Assembly: GCA_949316235.1 (NCBI GenBank)
Contig: OX438750.1
Coordinates: 2,308,501-2,372,500 of the forward strand
Reading direction: 5' to 3'
Length of the DNA: 64,000 bases
Origin: Oegoconia quadripuncta
Lineage: Eukaryota; Arthropoda; Insecta; Lepidoptera; Autostichidae
Part shown: positions 63,777-64,000 of the stretch, one piece after another
Numbering within the stretch: position 1 is the first letter of the stretch
How the letters are laid out: each line of letters begins with the position of its first letter
Position numbers and translations under genes: made by a program
The notes under the pieces: generated by a model
The model's input: only the letters and a program-made list of their open reading frames with translations
The model's database searches: none
What the model was told of the DNA's origin: nothing

Positions 63777-64000
63777 TAGATTGGAATAGAGATTTATTAA
63801 TAAAGTTTATTCCGTCCAATTTAATTACTTATGTGCATTTATCCGACCACTCTTAAACGGTGAAGGAAAACTTGATGTTAATTTGATAAAAAATTTTATG
63901 TCAATGAAAAAATAAATTGACATTCTCTGTAATTTGACATTTCTATATTCCTTTGTATTATTTTGATGATTAATTGTTATTAATTTTACCACTAGCTAAA

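Overview
This is an insect chromosome segment, most likely from a butterfly or moth. The genes are spread out, AT-rich and intron-containing. They have clear insect or animal orthologues (RpL32, Ssdp, Kin17, and a ZAD zinc-finger gene of the arthropod-specific type). Two tRNA-headed SINE families, RTE/CR1/jockey-like LINE tails and a Helitron-like repeat look like those common in Lepidoptera; that last comparison is from memory and was not searched.

Layout. From 1.2 to 12.4 kb on the minus strand lie four exons of Ssdp; its 3' exons are off the left edge. RpL32 is complete at 14.2-18.3 kb on the plus strand, in three exons giving 134 aa, and is divergent from Ssdp. From 18.3 to 25.5 kb there is no host gene I recognise, only MITE clusters and a 230-bp TG-rich satellite. 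From 31.5 to 46.1 kb on the plus strand is an unidentified 290-aa coiled-coil protein in seven exons, with two more open and phase-compatible exons at 26.0-26.3 kb. A ZAD/C2H2 zinc-finger gene runs on the minus strand from 53.0 to 46.9 kb, tail-to-tail with the coiled-coil gene; its first located exon has no Met and so is not found by an ATG-based ORF scan. Kin17 occupies 55.4-62.7 kb on the plus strand, with five exons (325 aa) present and the C-terminal end off the right edge.

Much of the remaining sequence is mobile DNA, often nested. Two potentially autonomous DNA transposons sit in introns of the coiled-coil gene. One (37.06-40.16 kb) is a DDE_Tnp_4/Harbinger-like element whose two-exon transposase ends in a SWIM-like zinc motif; it has split a LINE tail. 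The other (41.81-44.25 kb) is a mariner-superfamily element with about 430-bp inverted repeats and an uninterrupted 360-aa transposase. A 0.9-kb deletion derivative of a different mariner family lies at 50.06-50.96 kb, and a hAT-type MITE with a perfect 8-bp target duplication lies at 29.90-30.25 kb.

I did not find a defence system, CRISPR array or unknown multi-gene system. The most unusual items are the Harbinger/SWIM transposon, a 36-bp tandem array grown from a LINE 3' end, a 585-bp array of inverted MITE copies, and the unidentified coiled-coil gene. Exon boundaries were set by eye from GT-AG sites and phase continuity. Repeat edges are approximate unless a target duplication is stated.
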